A stretch of DNA of 11,524 nt from Chloroflexota bacterium. Lineage in GTDB: Bacteria > Chloroflexota > Limnocylindria > Limnocylindrales > CSP1-4. Shown one piece after another: positions 1-6,217 of the stretch (its first letter is position 1; each line of letters opens with the position of its first letter). The DNA lies in the NCBI GenBank assembly GCA_021812735.1, contig JAKAMV010000220.1, positions 1-11,524 on the forward strand, in the 5' to 3' direction. The notes beneath the pieces were generated by a model. That model saw only the letters and a list, made by a program, of their open reading frames with translations, ran no database searches and was not told the DNA's origin. Position numbers and translations under genes: made by a program.

Positions 1-993
1 CGTGTACCACGAGTGGGACACGCTCTCGGCCACGCTGGTCTGGTCGACGCCGAGCACCGTGGTCAGGTCACGACCCATGATCCGGCCGCGCGGCAGGTAG
101 AACGTGCGCGGATCGTTCGGGTCGCCCTGGGGGAACTCGCCGTAGGACATGTAGTTGCCGATTCCCTGCCCGTACCCCGCCCAGTCCTTGTAGAACCCGG
201 CCACGGCGAGCACGTCGGGGATGTAGACCTGGTCCACGAAGGTCTTCGCCTGCGTGATGAGCTCGGAGATCTCGGACAGTCGCCGCGTGGTCAGCGCGGT
301 GGGCGAGTTGGGATCGACCCCCATGGCCATGCCGCCCACCACGTACGTCTGGGGGTGCGGGTTCTTGCCACCCAGCAGGGCGTGGATGCGGATCACCTGG
401 CGCTGCCAGTCGAGCGCCTCCAGGTAGTGCGCCACCGCCAGCAGGTTCGCCTCGGGCGGCAGCTTGTACGCCGGGTGGCCCCAGTAGCCGTTGGCGAATG
501 GGCCCAGCTGACCGCTCGACACGAACGTCTTCAGGCGGTCCTGGATCCCCTTGAAGTAGGCCGTGCTGGAGAGCGGCCACTGGCTGATGGACTGCGCGAG
601 GTCGCTCGTCTTCGCGGGGTCCGCCGACAGGGCGGAGACGACGTCGACCCAGTCGAGCGCGTGCAGGTGATAGAAGTGGATCACGTGGTCCTGCACGTAC
701 TGGGTGCCGGCGATCAGGTTGCGGATGATCCGGGCGTTGGTGGGGATGGTGATCCCGAGGGCGTTCTCGACGCTGCGGACCGACGCGAGCGCGTGGACCG
801 TGGTGCACACGCCACAGGCGCGCTGTGCGAAGACCCAGGCGTCACGCGGGTCGCGGCCCTTCAGGATGAGCTCCATGCCCCGGAACATCGTGCCGGTGCT
901 CCAGGCGTCCGACACGGCGCCGTTGGTGACCTCGACCTCGATGCGGAGGTGCCCCTCGATCCGGGTGATGGGATCGACGACGATGCGCGCCAT
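1..993 (-). CDS. [NiFe]-hydrogenase large subunit, group 1 type (partial, C-terminus outside window)
   Basis: This is the catalytic subunit that carries the Ni-Fe(CN)2CO centre and oxidises H2. The frame from the ATG at 993 stays open to base 1, giving the first 331 residues of a protein that is usually about 550-600 long. It opens MARIVVDPITRIEGH, the standard N-terminal block, with the conserved Glu13. The L1 motif is at residues 58-67 (RACGVCTTVH), where Cys60 and Cys63 are two of the four Ni ligands. The run ALDWQRQVIRIHALLGGKNPHP (split in two: ALDWQRQVIRI and HALLGGKNPHP) is typical of group 1 uptake hydrogenases. The L2 motif with the other two Cys ligands and the protease-cleaved C-terminus lie outside the window. 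The start is 3 bp after the small-subunit stop. A perfect AAGGAGG lies 11 nt upstream, inside the end of the small-subunit gene, so the two are co-translated. The family is certain; the subgroup cannot be fixed by eye. Confidence 0.96.
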   Translation of the reverse strand, partial: MARIVVDPITRIEGHLRIEVEVTNGAVSDAWSTGTMFRGMELILKGRDPRDAWVFAQRACGVCTTVHALASVRSVENALGITIPTNARIIRNLIAGTQYVQDHVIHFYHLHALDWVDVVSALSADPAKTSDLAQSISQWPLSSTAYFKGIQDRLKTFVSSGQLGPFANGYWGHPAYKLPPEANLLAVAHYLEALDWQRQVIRIHALLGGKNPHPQTYVVGGMAMGVDPNSPTALTTRRLSEISELITQAKTFVDQVYIPDVLAVAGFYKDWAGYGQGIGNYMSYGEFPQGDPNDPRTFYLPRGRIMGRDLTTVLGVDQTSVAESVSHSWYT

Positions 994-996
994 CTC

Positions 997-2190
997 CTAG
1001 GACACCTCCTTGCCCTGCGCCCCCGGCGTGACGTGGACGTCCGGCGCCGCGGGTGGCGGCCCGCCGGACGGTGGCTCCGGCGGCTCCGGTGGCTCATCAA
1101 GGGGTTCGGCCGTCTGCGCCCCCGACCGGGAGTGGGCGCGGAGGTAGCTGCCGGCGCCGTGCGCGACCGTCAGTGCGCTCACCACGCCGACCAGCCCGAG
1201 CCCGACCTGGTCGGCCGTCACGTCGACCGCGAAGCCCGGCGGGTTGGTCAGCCGCCGGTAGAACGGGCTCATCTGGTCCCAGAAGGCCGGCATCGTGCAG
1301 CCGACGCAGCCGTGTCCCGCCTTGACCGGCCAGCTGGTGCGGTCGTTGAAGCGGGCGGTCGGGCAGTTGGCGAAGGTCTCGGGGCCCTTGCAGCCCATCT
1401 TGTAGAGGCACCAGCCCAGGCGGTGGCCCTGGTCGCCCCAGGCGAGCACGTACTCGCCCGCGTCGAAGTGGGCTCGCCGCTCGCACTGGTCGTGCAGCAG
1501 CTGCCCATAGGCGAACAAGGGGCGCCCCATGCTGTCGGTGGCCGGGAACGAGTTGAAGGTCAGGTAGTACACGATGGTGGCGGTCAGGTTCTGCACGTTC
1601 ATGGGGCAGCCCGGCAGGTTGATCACCGTCGCGTTGGGGACGAACTGCGAGACCCCGGTGGCGCCGGTCGGCCCGCCGTTCGCTCCCGGCAGTCCGCCGT
1701 CGAACGCGCACGTCCCGACCGCGATGGTGGCCAGGGCGTTGCCGCAGACCTCCTGCACGATCGACCCGAACGTGCGGCCGCCCACGGTGCAGTAGATCCC
1801 GTTCTCGGCCAGCGGGATGGCACCCTCCACCACGGCGATGTAGCCCTTCGGGTAGGCCGCGATGGTGTCCGTGCGGGACTTCTCGGCGGCGGTCCCGGCG
1901 GGGGCCATGATCGTCTCGTGGTAGTTCACCGACAGGGTGTCCAGGATGATCTCGGCCGCGGTGGGGTGGGACGCGCGCAGGAAGCCCTCGGTGTTACCGG
2001 CGCAGTCCTGGCCCTCGATCCAGATCACGGGGATGCGCGGTGCGGTGGCGAGTGCCTTTGCGATCCGCGGCCCGAACGATGGCGGCAGTGCCAGCGCCGC
2101 CGCCATCCCGCCGCAGAACTTGAGGAACGCTCGCCGCGAGACGCCTCGCTCGGCGAGCAGCCGCCAAAGGCTCGATTCCTCGGGCTCCAT
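997..2190 (-). CDS. [NiFe]-hydrogenase small subunit, Tat-exported and membrane-anchored, with Asn at a proximal-cluster ligand position
   Basis: This 397-residue electron-transfer subunit carries three Fe-S clusters from the Ni-Fe site towards the membrane. Residues 18-25 (SRRAFLKF) plus a hydrophobic stretch to about 49 form a twin-arginine signal, so the dimer should face outside. Distal cluster ligands are visible: His233, Cys236, Cys261, Cys267. Medial ligands are Cys276, Cys295 and Cys298 (GHGCVGC). The proximal cluster has Cys63, Cys161 and Cys195, but the second Cys of the CxxC motif is replaced (CAGN, Asn66). The extra cysteines of the O2-tolerant [4Fe-3S] type are absent (Gly65 and Gly166 at those positions). 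A hydrophobic helix at about 327-350 is the C-terminal anchor. A Pro-rich tail of about 45 residues follows. The ATG at 2190 has GGGAGGGAGG just upstream. The preceding co-directional gene is an SRPBCC protein. No cytochrome b subunit or maturation gene is visible in the window. Confidence 0.96.
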   Translation of the reverse strand: MEPEESSLWRLLAERGVSRRAFLKFCGGMAAALALPPSFGPRIAKALATAPRIPVIWIEGQDCAGNTEGFLRASHPTAAEIILDTLSVNYHETIMAPAGTAAEKSRTDTIAAYPKGYIAVVEGAIPLAENGIYCTVGGRTFGSIVQEVCGNALATIAVGTCAFDGGLPGANGGPTGATGVSQFVPNATVINLPGCPMNVQNLTATIVYYLTFNSFPATDSMGRPLFAYGQLLHDQCERRAHFDAGEYVLAWGDQGHRLGWCLYKMGCKGPETFANCPTARFNDRTSWPVKAGHGCVGCTMPAFWDQMSPFYRRLTNPPGFAVDVTADQVGLGLVGVVSALTVAHGAGSYLRAHSRSGAQTAEPLDEPPEPPEPPSGGPPPAAPDVHVTPGAQGKEVS

Positions 2191-2193
2191 GGG

Positions 2194-2203
2194 CCTCCCT
2201 CCC
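2194..2203 (-). promoter_or_regulatory. Strong ribosome binding site of the hydrogenase small subunit
   Basis: On the minus strand this reads GGGAGGGAGG, ending 3 nt before the ATG. Its first GGGAGG is 7 nt from the ATG. It fixes the ATG at 2190 as the start and predicts efficient translation. Confidence 0.8.
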
Positions 2204-2242
2204 TGTTTCGTGAACTCGACCGGGAGCGGCAGCGTCCGGTGT

Positions 2243-2268
2243 CGCGCGCCTCCCGCGCGGCACGTGCC
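2243..2268. other. GC-rich inverted repeats in the leader of the hydrogenase small subunit
   Basis: In the 95-bp gap between the SRPBCC gene and the small subunit, CGCGCG (2243-2248) and CGCGCG (2254-2259) can pair across a CCTCC loop. They are followed directly by the perfect 10-bp palindrome GGCACGTGCC (2259-2268). In a genome this GC-rich, short GC hairpins arise by chance. A role as an attenuator, operator or processing site is only a possibility. Confidence 0.25.
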
Positions 2269-2285
2269 CGTTCCGGTCCAGGCAT

Positions 2286-2840
2286 CTACGTGGCGATCGG
2301 CGCTCCTCTCGGCGACGCGCCAGCGGTCGTGGGCTGCGGGTCCGCTGACTTCCCGGGCGTGTGGTCCGCGAATTGCTGCGTGTCCGTCTCTATCAGTGTC
2401 GCGAGGTTCTCAACGGAGCGGACCAGGTCGTGCCGGATCGCGTGCTCCATGGACTGGTCACCGACGACTGCGCTGATGGCTTCCCCGCCGGCTTCCCTGG
2501 GCAGGTCGATGTCCACCTCGCTCTCCACGACCGTCTCGCCGGGTCCGGCCGATGCGAAGCGCCGGATCCAGGTCAGCCGCCCGCCCTGGAGCGCCACCCC
2601 GTTGGTCGTGATGGCATGCGGTGGATCGAGCAGGGTGACCAGGTGGTGCATGCCGAGCTGCCGCCCGGCAAGACTCATCAGGGCATCGAACGCGGCCGGG
2701 GGTCTGTCGGCGGGTCCGCTGGTCCGGGTGACTGCCACGAAGAACGGGTTCCACTCGGGCAGCCGTGCGGGCTGCACGGACAGGTCGAATACCCGCTCGA
2801 TGGGCGCCTGGATCACGCGGCGAGCCACAAAACGGCCCAA
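2286..2840 (-). CDS. SRPBCC (polyketide cyclase/START-like) family protein next to the hydrogenase
   Basis: This 184-residue protein has the SRPBCC pattern. The N-terminal strand is RRVIQAPIERVFDL (residues 7-20), then PARLPEWNPFF (24-34), and a long C-terminal helix at about 128-150 that closes the ligand cavity. Such folds bind hydrophobic ligands; the substrate cannot be read from sequence. The start is TTG at 2840 with GGAGG 8 nt upstream. An in-frame GTG at 2828 is the alternative but is too far from that site. There is no signal peptide or membrane helix, so it should be cytoplasmic. The last 30 or so residues are Pro/Ala/Thr-rich and probably disordered. The hydrogenase small subunit follows on the same strand after 95 bp, so co-transcription is likely but not proven. 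SRPBCC proteins are known partners of some redox enzymes (CoxG with aerobic CO dehydrogenase). A similar job here is inference. Confidence 0.85.
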   Translation of the reverse strand: MGRFVARRVIQAPIERVFDLSVQPARLPEWNPFFVAVTRTSGPADRPPAAFDALMSLAGRQLGMHHLVTLLDPPHAITTNGVALQGGRLTWIRRFASAGPGETVVESEVDIDLPREAGGEAISAVVGDQSMEHAIRHDLVRSVENLATLIETDTQQFADHTPGKSADPQPTTAGASPRGAPIAT

Positions 2841-3041
2841 ACCACAGTCCTCCGCCGCCGGGTGCAGTGGTCGGCCGCCGACGACTCGGCACGCCCCCGC
2901 CGGCCGGCGTCAATGCCCCCTGGTCACCGGATCGTTGCACCGCCGGGCACGCACCCGGTAGGGCCGGATGGCCCGCGATGGGGTTGCCGCTCGGGAGCAG
3001 CGCCACCGGTCGGATGGGGGCCGGAGTGGCGGGTCCCTGGC
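2841..3041. other. 201-bp intergenic region between the G1 peptidase and the SRPBCC gene
   Basis: This gap probably holds the end of the peptidase transcript and the promoter for the SRPBCC-hydrogenase genes. The only structure seen is a small hairpin, GGGCC-GGAT-GGCCC, at 2961-2974 without a T-tract. No recognisable -10/-35 pair stands out. Confidence 0.4.
2849..2853 (-). promoter_or_regulatory. Ribosome binding site that supports a TTG start for the SRPBCC gene
   Basis: GGAGG on the minus strand lies 8 nt before the TTG at 2840-2838. No ATG is available near the start of the domain. The site therefore decides for TTG over the in-frame GTG at 2828. Confidence 0.65.
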
Positions 3042-3923
3042 TCAGGATACCGGTGGCGCAGGTGCCGTCCCCTGCTGGCTCAGCGTGAAGCCGTTGCCGT
3101 CCCGGTCGGGCTTCGACGGAACCTCGACCAGGAGGTCGCCGCGGATCATCGCGCCGCCGTCGGCCGCGATCAGTCGCGGGTCCGTGCCGTTCACGGTGGC
3201 GTTGTCGAAGGCGGTGGACCCGTGGGTCGCGAGGGCCGCTGTGCGCCACCCGACGACGGGTGCCTCCTCGATCCATTCCGCGGACGTGCCCGGGCCGGCG
3301 TATGCCCGTACCGTGGTGTAGGAGCCTCCGCGCGCGTCCGAGATGGTGATGCGCCACCGGTCGGTCCCCACCCGCTCGATGCGTGCCGTCATCCGGTCGC
3401 CCGGCCTCACCGCCAGCGAGCGGATCCTCACGGCCGGCGCGGGCAGCACCTCCCACCACGCCGAGTAGTGGGCCGCGCCGCCGTAGAAGTCCTGCTCGGT
3501 GCCGGCCTGGATGAGCGATGTGTTGGTGACCCCGTCAATGCCGACCCACAGCGCCGAGAAGGTCGAGCGGCTGGTCGGGGCCACGCGCGGGACCGCCCAC
3601 TGGCCGCTCACGCTCCGGTACGGCCCGCGTTCGACCGCGTAGCCGGCCCAGTTCGAGGAGTACCAGCCCAGCCCCGTGGCGCCCCGGATCGAGGCGGTGG
3701 TCTCGTACGTGGCCGGGGCAACGGCCGGGAGGGAGAGGGCCGCGACCGCGAGCATGGAAGCCAGCGCGACGGAGAGCCGGGTGCGCGCCCGCCCGCGATT
3801 CCGGGCACGGGGCTGGGCGGCGGGGTGCCCGGCGGGCAGCCCGGCCGTCCCGATGCGAGCCCGTCCTCGCGCTCCGGCAGGTCCTCGCGCTCCGGCAGCG
3901 ACCGCCGATCCCTCGCCGGTCAT
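3042..3923 (-). CDS. Secreted G1-family (glutamic) peptidase
   Basis: This 293-residue protein is predicted to be an exported endopeptidase of the G1/eqolisin family, a beta-sandwich fold using a Gln-Glu pair. Family blocks seen are SSNWAGYAV (89-97), VSGQWAVP (105-112), LWVGIDG (125-131), SLIQAG (136-141) containing the likely catalytic Gln139, SAWWEVLP (154-161) and AEWIEEAP (215-222) containing the catalytic Glu. The N-terminus has an unusually long Arg/Ala/Gly-rich region (1-50), then a hydrophobic segment at about 51-70 that looks like a signal peptide or anchor. The ATG at 3923 overlaps the upstream stop as ATGA, which argues for coupling. Within the N-region an 18-bp unit is tandemly duplicated (3863-3898), giving repeated AGARG(P/R). 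The family is known from acid-active fungal enzymes and has bacterial members. Substrate and pH preference are unknown. A later start nearer residue 57 is possible. Confidence 0.85.
   Translation of the reverse strand: MTGEGSAVAAGARGPAGARGRARIGTAGLPAGHPAAQPRARNRGRARTRLSVALASMLAVAALSLPAVAPATYETTASIRGATGLGWYSSNWAGYAVERGPYRSVSGQWAVPRVAPTSRSTFSALWVGIDGVTNTSLIQAGTEQDFYGGAAHYSAWWEVLPAPAVRIRSLAVRPGDRMTARIERVGTDRWRITISDARGGSYTTVRAYAGPGTSAEWIEEAPVVGWRTAALATHGSTAFDNATVNGTDPRLIAADGGAMIRGDLLVEVPSKPDRDGNGFTLSQQGTAPAPPVS
3863..3898. repeat. 18-bp tandem duplication inside the G1 peptidase N-region
   Basis: The unit GTCCTCGCGCTCCGGCAG is present twice in a row with no mismatch. Being a multiple of three, it keeps the frame and duplicates six residues in the region before the hydrophobic segment. 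It looks like a recent replication slippage event. Confidence 0.85.
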
Positions 3924-4909
3924 CCCTGGCTGGAGGGTGCCTGCGGAGTCGGGCTCGGGGTGGGCGTCGGGCCCGCCGTGTTCGGGGCCGCGCCGCCCCG
4001 GCCGCCGTACCAGCCGTGGGTGCCGGGTCCACCGCCGAAGCCACCCGGCATGCCGAACCCGCCGGGCATGCCGCGGAACCCGTGCCCGAACCCGAACGCC
4101 AGGTGGCCGTTCGCCAGCTGCTGGACGACCGCGTTGAGAATGGTCGTCTCCTGGGCGGAGGTCATGCTGCCCTGGGTGACCAGCGTGTCGAGCCGGGTCT
4201 TCACGGCGTCGTGGATCGCCGAGGTCACCGTGGCGTAGTCCACGCCCTGCTTCAGGGCGATGGCCTTGAGGTCCTGTCCCGACCGGAGCGAGCTCAGCAG
4301 CGACTGGGTGTCGAGCTTGAGCGCCGACGCCGCCGCGTTCAGCACCGCGGTGGCGTCGACGTGCCACGCGCCGTGTCCGGGGCCCGCGAAGGGCATGACG
4401 CCGACGCCGAAGGGCCCGACGCCGAAGGGCCCGGCGCCGAAGCCGAACCGGCCGCCCGCGCAGGGCGAGGAGCCGGCGTTCGACAGTGCGCTCTTGAGTT
4501 GGTCGGCCTGGGTCTGCGTGAGACGTCCCTGCTGCACCAGCTGATCGATCGTGTCACCCGCGGCGCCGGTGATTGCCTGCTGGAGCGTCTGAACCGAGAT
4601 GTTGAGCCGCGCGGCGAGGTTGGAGAGCATGGCCTGGCAGACCTGCGATCGGTCGCCGACCTGGCCGGGCACGGCCACCTGGGGGGTGGGCGTCGGGTTG
4701 GCGCCACCGGCTGCCAGCGCGGGGGGCGCGCCGGATGGAGCGCTCAGGGCGACGGCGCTCACCAGCGCAACCATCACGAAGGCGGCGGCCCCGCCGACCA
4801 CGATCGACAGCCGCCGGCGTTCGCGACGGTGATCCTTCACGACCGGCGCGACGGGCTCGACTTGCTGCCACGTGTACTGCGGCTCTGGGGTTCCAGCGGG
4901 CTCGGACAT
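3920..4909 (-). CDS. Membrane-anchored protein with two helical repeats and Gly/Phe-rich segments, function unknown
   Basis: This 329-residue protein has a short cytoplasmic N-terminus ending in KDHRRERRR. One membrane helix (about 34-57) follows, then a Pro/Thr linker and an exported C-terminal part. Two related helical units are seen: residues 90-142 (QAMLSNLAARLNISVQTL, IDQLVQQGRLTQTQADQLKS) and 185-267 (DATAVLNAAASALKLDTQSL, TRLDTLVTQGSMTSAQETTI). The pattern 'DQLVxxGxLTxxQADxLK' is common in uncharacterised exported proteins of Actinomycetota, Chloroflexota and Firmicutes. Between and after the units are low-complexity Gly/Phe stretches (152-177 and 271-305) and a Thr/Pro tail. The ATG at 4909 has GGAG 8 nt upstream. 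A longer reading to 5104 is rejected because its extra residues look non-coding. The stop overlaps the G1 peptidase start (ATGA), so the two are probably co-translated. It might present a substrate, chaperone or surface partner for the peptidase; this is inference. Confidence 0.82.
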   Translation of the reverse strand: MSEPAGTPEPQYTWQQVEPVAPVVKDHRRERRRLSIVVGGAAAFVMVALVSAVALSAPSGAPPALAAGGANPTPTPQVAVPGQVGDRSQVCQAMLSNLAARLNISVQTLQQAITGAAGDTIDQLVQQGRLTQTQADQLKSALSNAGSSPCAGGRFGFGAGPFGVGPFGVGVMPFAGPGHGAWHVDATAVLNAAASALKLDTQSLLSSLRSGQDLKAIALKQGVDYATVTSAIHDAVKTRLDTLVTQGSMTSAQETTILNAVVQQLANGHLAFGFGHGFRGMPGGFGMPGGFGGGPGTHGWYGGRGGAAPNTAGPTPTPSPTPQAPSSQG

Positions 4910-4994
4910 GCTCAGGTCTCCGGCTTTCTCGACGGTTGTCCGATTGTGACGCAGGATCGTGAGAAGGTCCTGAAACGCGGCGGTACCGCCGGGT

Positions 4995-5345
4995 TCACCC
5001 CGTGGGATGGCACTCGAGGCGCAGCCTCGGCCGGCCGCCGACGACGCGGGAGAGCCGCACGCCCGGGGTGTCCGGCATGCCTCCGCCCCCCAGGGATCCG
5101 TCATCCCCCGAGCCCGGCGGGACGTCGTCGACCCCGTCGAGGCCGTCCGGGCCGCCGGTTGATGCCGGGAGCGGGTCCGGCTCCGGCGCCGCCCACTCCG
5201 CGATGCCTCGCGCCACCGCGAGCCCGATGGCGTACGAGAGCCCCGCGACCGCGCCCGAGATCAGCCTGCTGGCGAGCCCGAAGGCCACCACGACGATCAC
5301 GAGCACGCTCGTCGCAAATGCCAGGCCCATCGCGTCCGGCTGCAT
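4995..5345 (-). CDS. Small two-helix membrane protein, hypothetical
   Basis: This 116-residue reading frame starts at the ATG at 5345. Two hydrophobic helices, at about 6-25 (LAFATSVLVIVVVAFGLA) and 28-48 (ISGAVAGLSYAIGLAVA), form a hairpin. They are followed by an acidic Gly/Pro/Asp-rich tail to about residue 95 and a basic C-terminus. I recognise no family. The ribosome binding site is weak (a G-run about 8 nt upstream), and an ATG at 5330 is a possible alternative. The gene lies on the same strand between the GNAT gene and the anchored repeat protein (85 bp gap). The clear alternation of hydrophobic helices and charged tail supports coding. The frame could be extended upstream to 5594, but that part is Arg-rich and overlaps the GNAT gene, so it is rejected. 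Confidence 0.6.
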   Translation of the reverse strand: MQPDAMGLAFATSVLVIVVVAFGLASRLISGAVAGLSYAIGLAVARGIAEWAAPEPDPLPASTGGPDGLDGVDDVPPGSGDDGSLGGGGMPDTPGVRLSRVVGGRPRLRLECHPTG

Positions 5346-5367
5346 CCGCGTGCCCCCGTGGCCCCTA

Positions 5368-5387
5368 CGCCGGAACAGGTTCCGGCG
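5368..5387. promoter_or_regulatory. Perfect 9-bp inverted repeat with a 2-bp centre (operator-like)
   Basis: CGCCGGAAC (5368-5376) and GTTCCGGCG (5379-5387) are exact reverse complements around AG. The site is 22 bp upstream of the small membrane protein start, where a repressor or activator of that gene would sit. The 2-nt centre is too short for a good RNA hairpin loop, which favours a protein-binding site over a terminator. The regulator is unknown. Confidence 0.45.
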
Positions 5388-5435
5388 GACTGATCGTGTC
5401 ACCGCAGTAGCGCACGGCACAAGTGGCAGGTGGCC

Positions 5436-5462
5436 CGGAGATGGGCGACCAGCCCATCCCCG
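5436..5462 (-). terminator. Possible terminator hairpin after the GNAT gene
   Basis: GATGGGC (5440-5446) pairs with GCCCATC (5452-5458) around a 5-nt loop. After one mismatch the stem extends with CGG/CCG. It lies 6-32 nt past the GNAT stop on the minus strand, the expected place for a terminator. No T-run follows, so it could be an mRNA-end stabiliser or a non-canonical terminator as often seen in high-GC genomes. Confidence 0.4.
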
Positions 5463-5467
5463 CCTCG

Positions 5468-5881
5468 TCAGCTGGCCGACAGCTCCATCCCCGGCGCGTC
5501 GTCCGGTCGGCCGGCGAACCCGAGGCGCTCGTAGAAGTGCCGCTTGCCGCGCGCGCAGAAGAGCTGCGTGTCGAGGATGCGGTGCTCCCTGCACCTGGCG
5601 ACGAGGCGCCCCACGATCTCACTCCCGATGCCGCGGTGTCGGTAGCCGGGGTCGACGATGACGTCGGCGAGCAGCGCGTGCAGGACGCCGTCCCCGACGA
5701 TCCGCCCGGTCCCGACAAGCCGGTCGCCGTCGTATGCCGACACGGCGTACCAGGTGTGCGCAAGCGCCTCGCTAGCCGTGGCTGCCGTGAGCCGGCCCTC
5801 GGTGTCCCAGCCCGTGGTCCCGAACAGGCGGGCGAACGTGTCGGGCGTGGGGACCTCGGCGCGGTACTCGATCTCGGACAC
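5468..5881 (-). CDS. GNAT family N-acetyltransferase
   Basis: This 137-residue protein is predicted to transfer an acetyl group from acetyl-CoA to an amine. The acetyl-CoA binding motif A is clear: ADVIVDPGYRHRGIGSEIVGRL at residues 72-93 (key part RHRGIG, 81-86). The C-terminal FYERLGF (116-122) is the usual motif B end. The length is normal for a single-domain GNAT. The start is GTG at 5881, supported by GGGAGG 10 nt upstream. The longer open frame to 6220 is rejected because it translates the upstream tandem repeat into Arg/Pro/Gly repeats. The acceptor substrate is unknown. The gene is preceded by the 525-bp repeat-rich gap, so its promoter and any operator should lie there. A hairpin follows the stop. 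Confidence 0.92.
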   Translation of the reverse strand: MSEIEYRAEVPTPDTFARLFGTTGWDTEGRLTAATASEALAHTWYAVSAYDGDRLVGTGRIVGDGVLHALLADVIVDPGYRHRGIGSEIVGRLVARCREHRILDTQLFCARGKRHFYERLGFAGRPDDAPGMELSAS

Positions 5882-5891
5882 GCTGGCGGAT

Positions 5892-5897
5892 CCTCCC
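5892..5897 (-). promoter_or_regulatory. Ribosome binding site that fixes a GTG start for the GNAT gene
   Basis: GGGAGG on the minus strand is 10 nt before the GTG at 5881. It marks the point where conserved GNAT sequence begins and excludes the longer frame. Confidence 0.65.
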
Positions 5898-6010
5898 GGC
5901 TGCTGGTCTACCGCTCGATTGTCGCCGCGGTGAGCCAAAGCGGTGGCCCGTGTCGACACCGCCGCGCCGAGCCGGCGCCTTGTCCGCGCGGGCACCCCTG
6001 GCGCGCTCGC

Positions 6011-6026
6011 CATACTTTGTATGGTG
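6011..6026. repeat. AT-rich palindromic element CATACTTTGTATGGTG, copy 1
   Basis: CATAC and GTATG are inverted around TTT. In this copy the arms extend to CCATAC/GTATGG (6010-6024). It stands out as the most AT-rich patch in the gap. It lies about 130 bp upstream of the GNAT start, so it could be an operator or promoter element for that gene. An identical 16-bp copy is at 6218. Confidence 0.75.
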
Positions 6027-6067
6027 ATTTGTGCAGCGGTCCGTCGAGGGGTTGGTCGGCCGTCGCG

Positions 6068-6087
6068 CGCGAGCATGCCCGCTCGCG
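6068..6087. repeat. 7-bp inverted repeat, hairpin potential
   Basis: CGCGAGC (6068-6074) and GCTCGCG (6081-6087) are perfect reverse complements around ATGCCC. It sits between the two CATACTTTGTATGGTG copies. It may be structural or a chance GC hairpin. Confidence 0.4.
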
Positions 6088-6151
6088 TGTCCCGGCAGCC
6101 CGGCCGGCCGCCTGAGCGCCCCGCGCCACCACCGGAGGCCTCCGTCCAGCG

Positions 6152-6216
6152 GCCCGGTCGCACGCAGCCCGGCCGCACGCAGCCCGGCCGCACGCGGCCC
6201 GGTCGCACGCAGCCCG
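6152..6216. repeat. 15-bp tandem repeat, 4 copies plus a partial fifth
   Basis: The units start at 6152, 6167, 6182 and 6197. The consensus is GCCCGGCCGCACGCA, with T in place of C at position 8 in copies 1 and 4, and a final G in copy 3. A 5-bp partial unit follows directly before the second AT-rich element. The alternating variant pattern suggests slippage or block duplication. Confidence 0.9.
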
Positions 6217-6217
6217 A

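Noticed and set aside
997..2190. O2-tolerant [4Fe-3S] hydrogenase of the Hyd-1/MBH type
   Set aside because: The two extra proximal cysteines are absent (Gly at both positions), so that mechanism cannot apply.
13..2961. 982-codon open frame on the plus strand across the hydrogenase region
   Set aside because: It is antisense to two certain hydrogenase genes and the SRPBCC gene. Its translation is Arg/Gly/His-rich with no family likeness, as expected for a GC-rich shadow frame.
2458..3459. 333-codon minus-strand frame spanning the gap and parts of two genes
   Set aside because: It is Arg/Gly-rich, overlaps the SRPBCC and peptidase genes out of frame, and has no recognisable domain.
3924..4367. 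N-terminal extension of the G1 peptidase frame
   Set aside because: It overlaps the anchored repeat protein in another frame and is low-complexity. The ATGA junction at 3923 is a better start.
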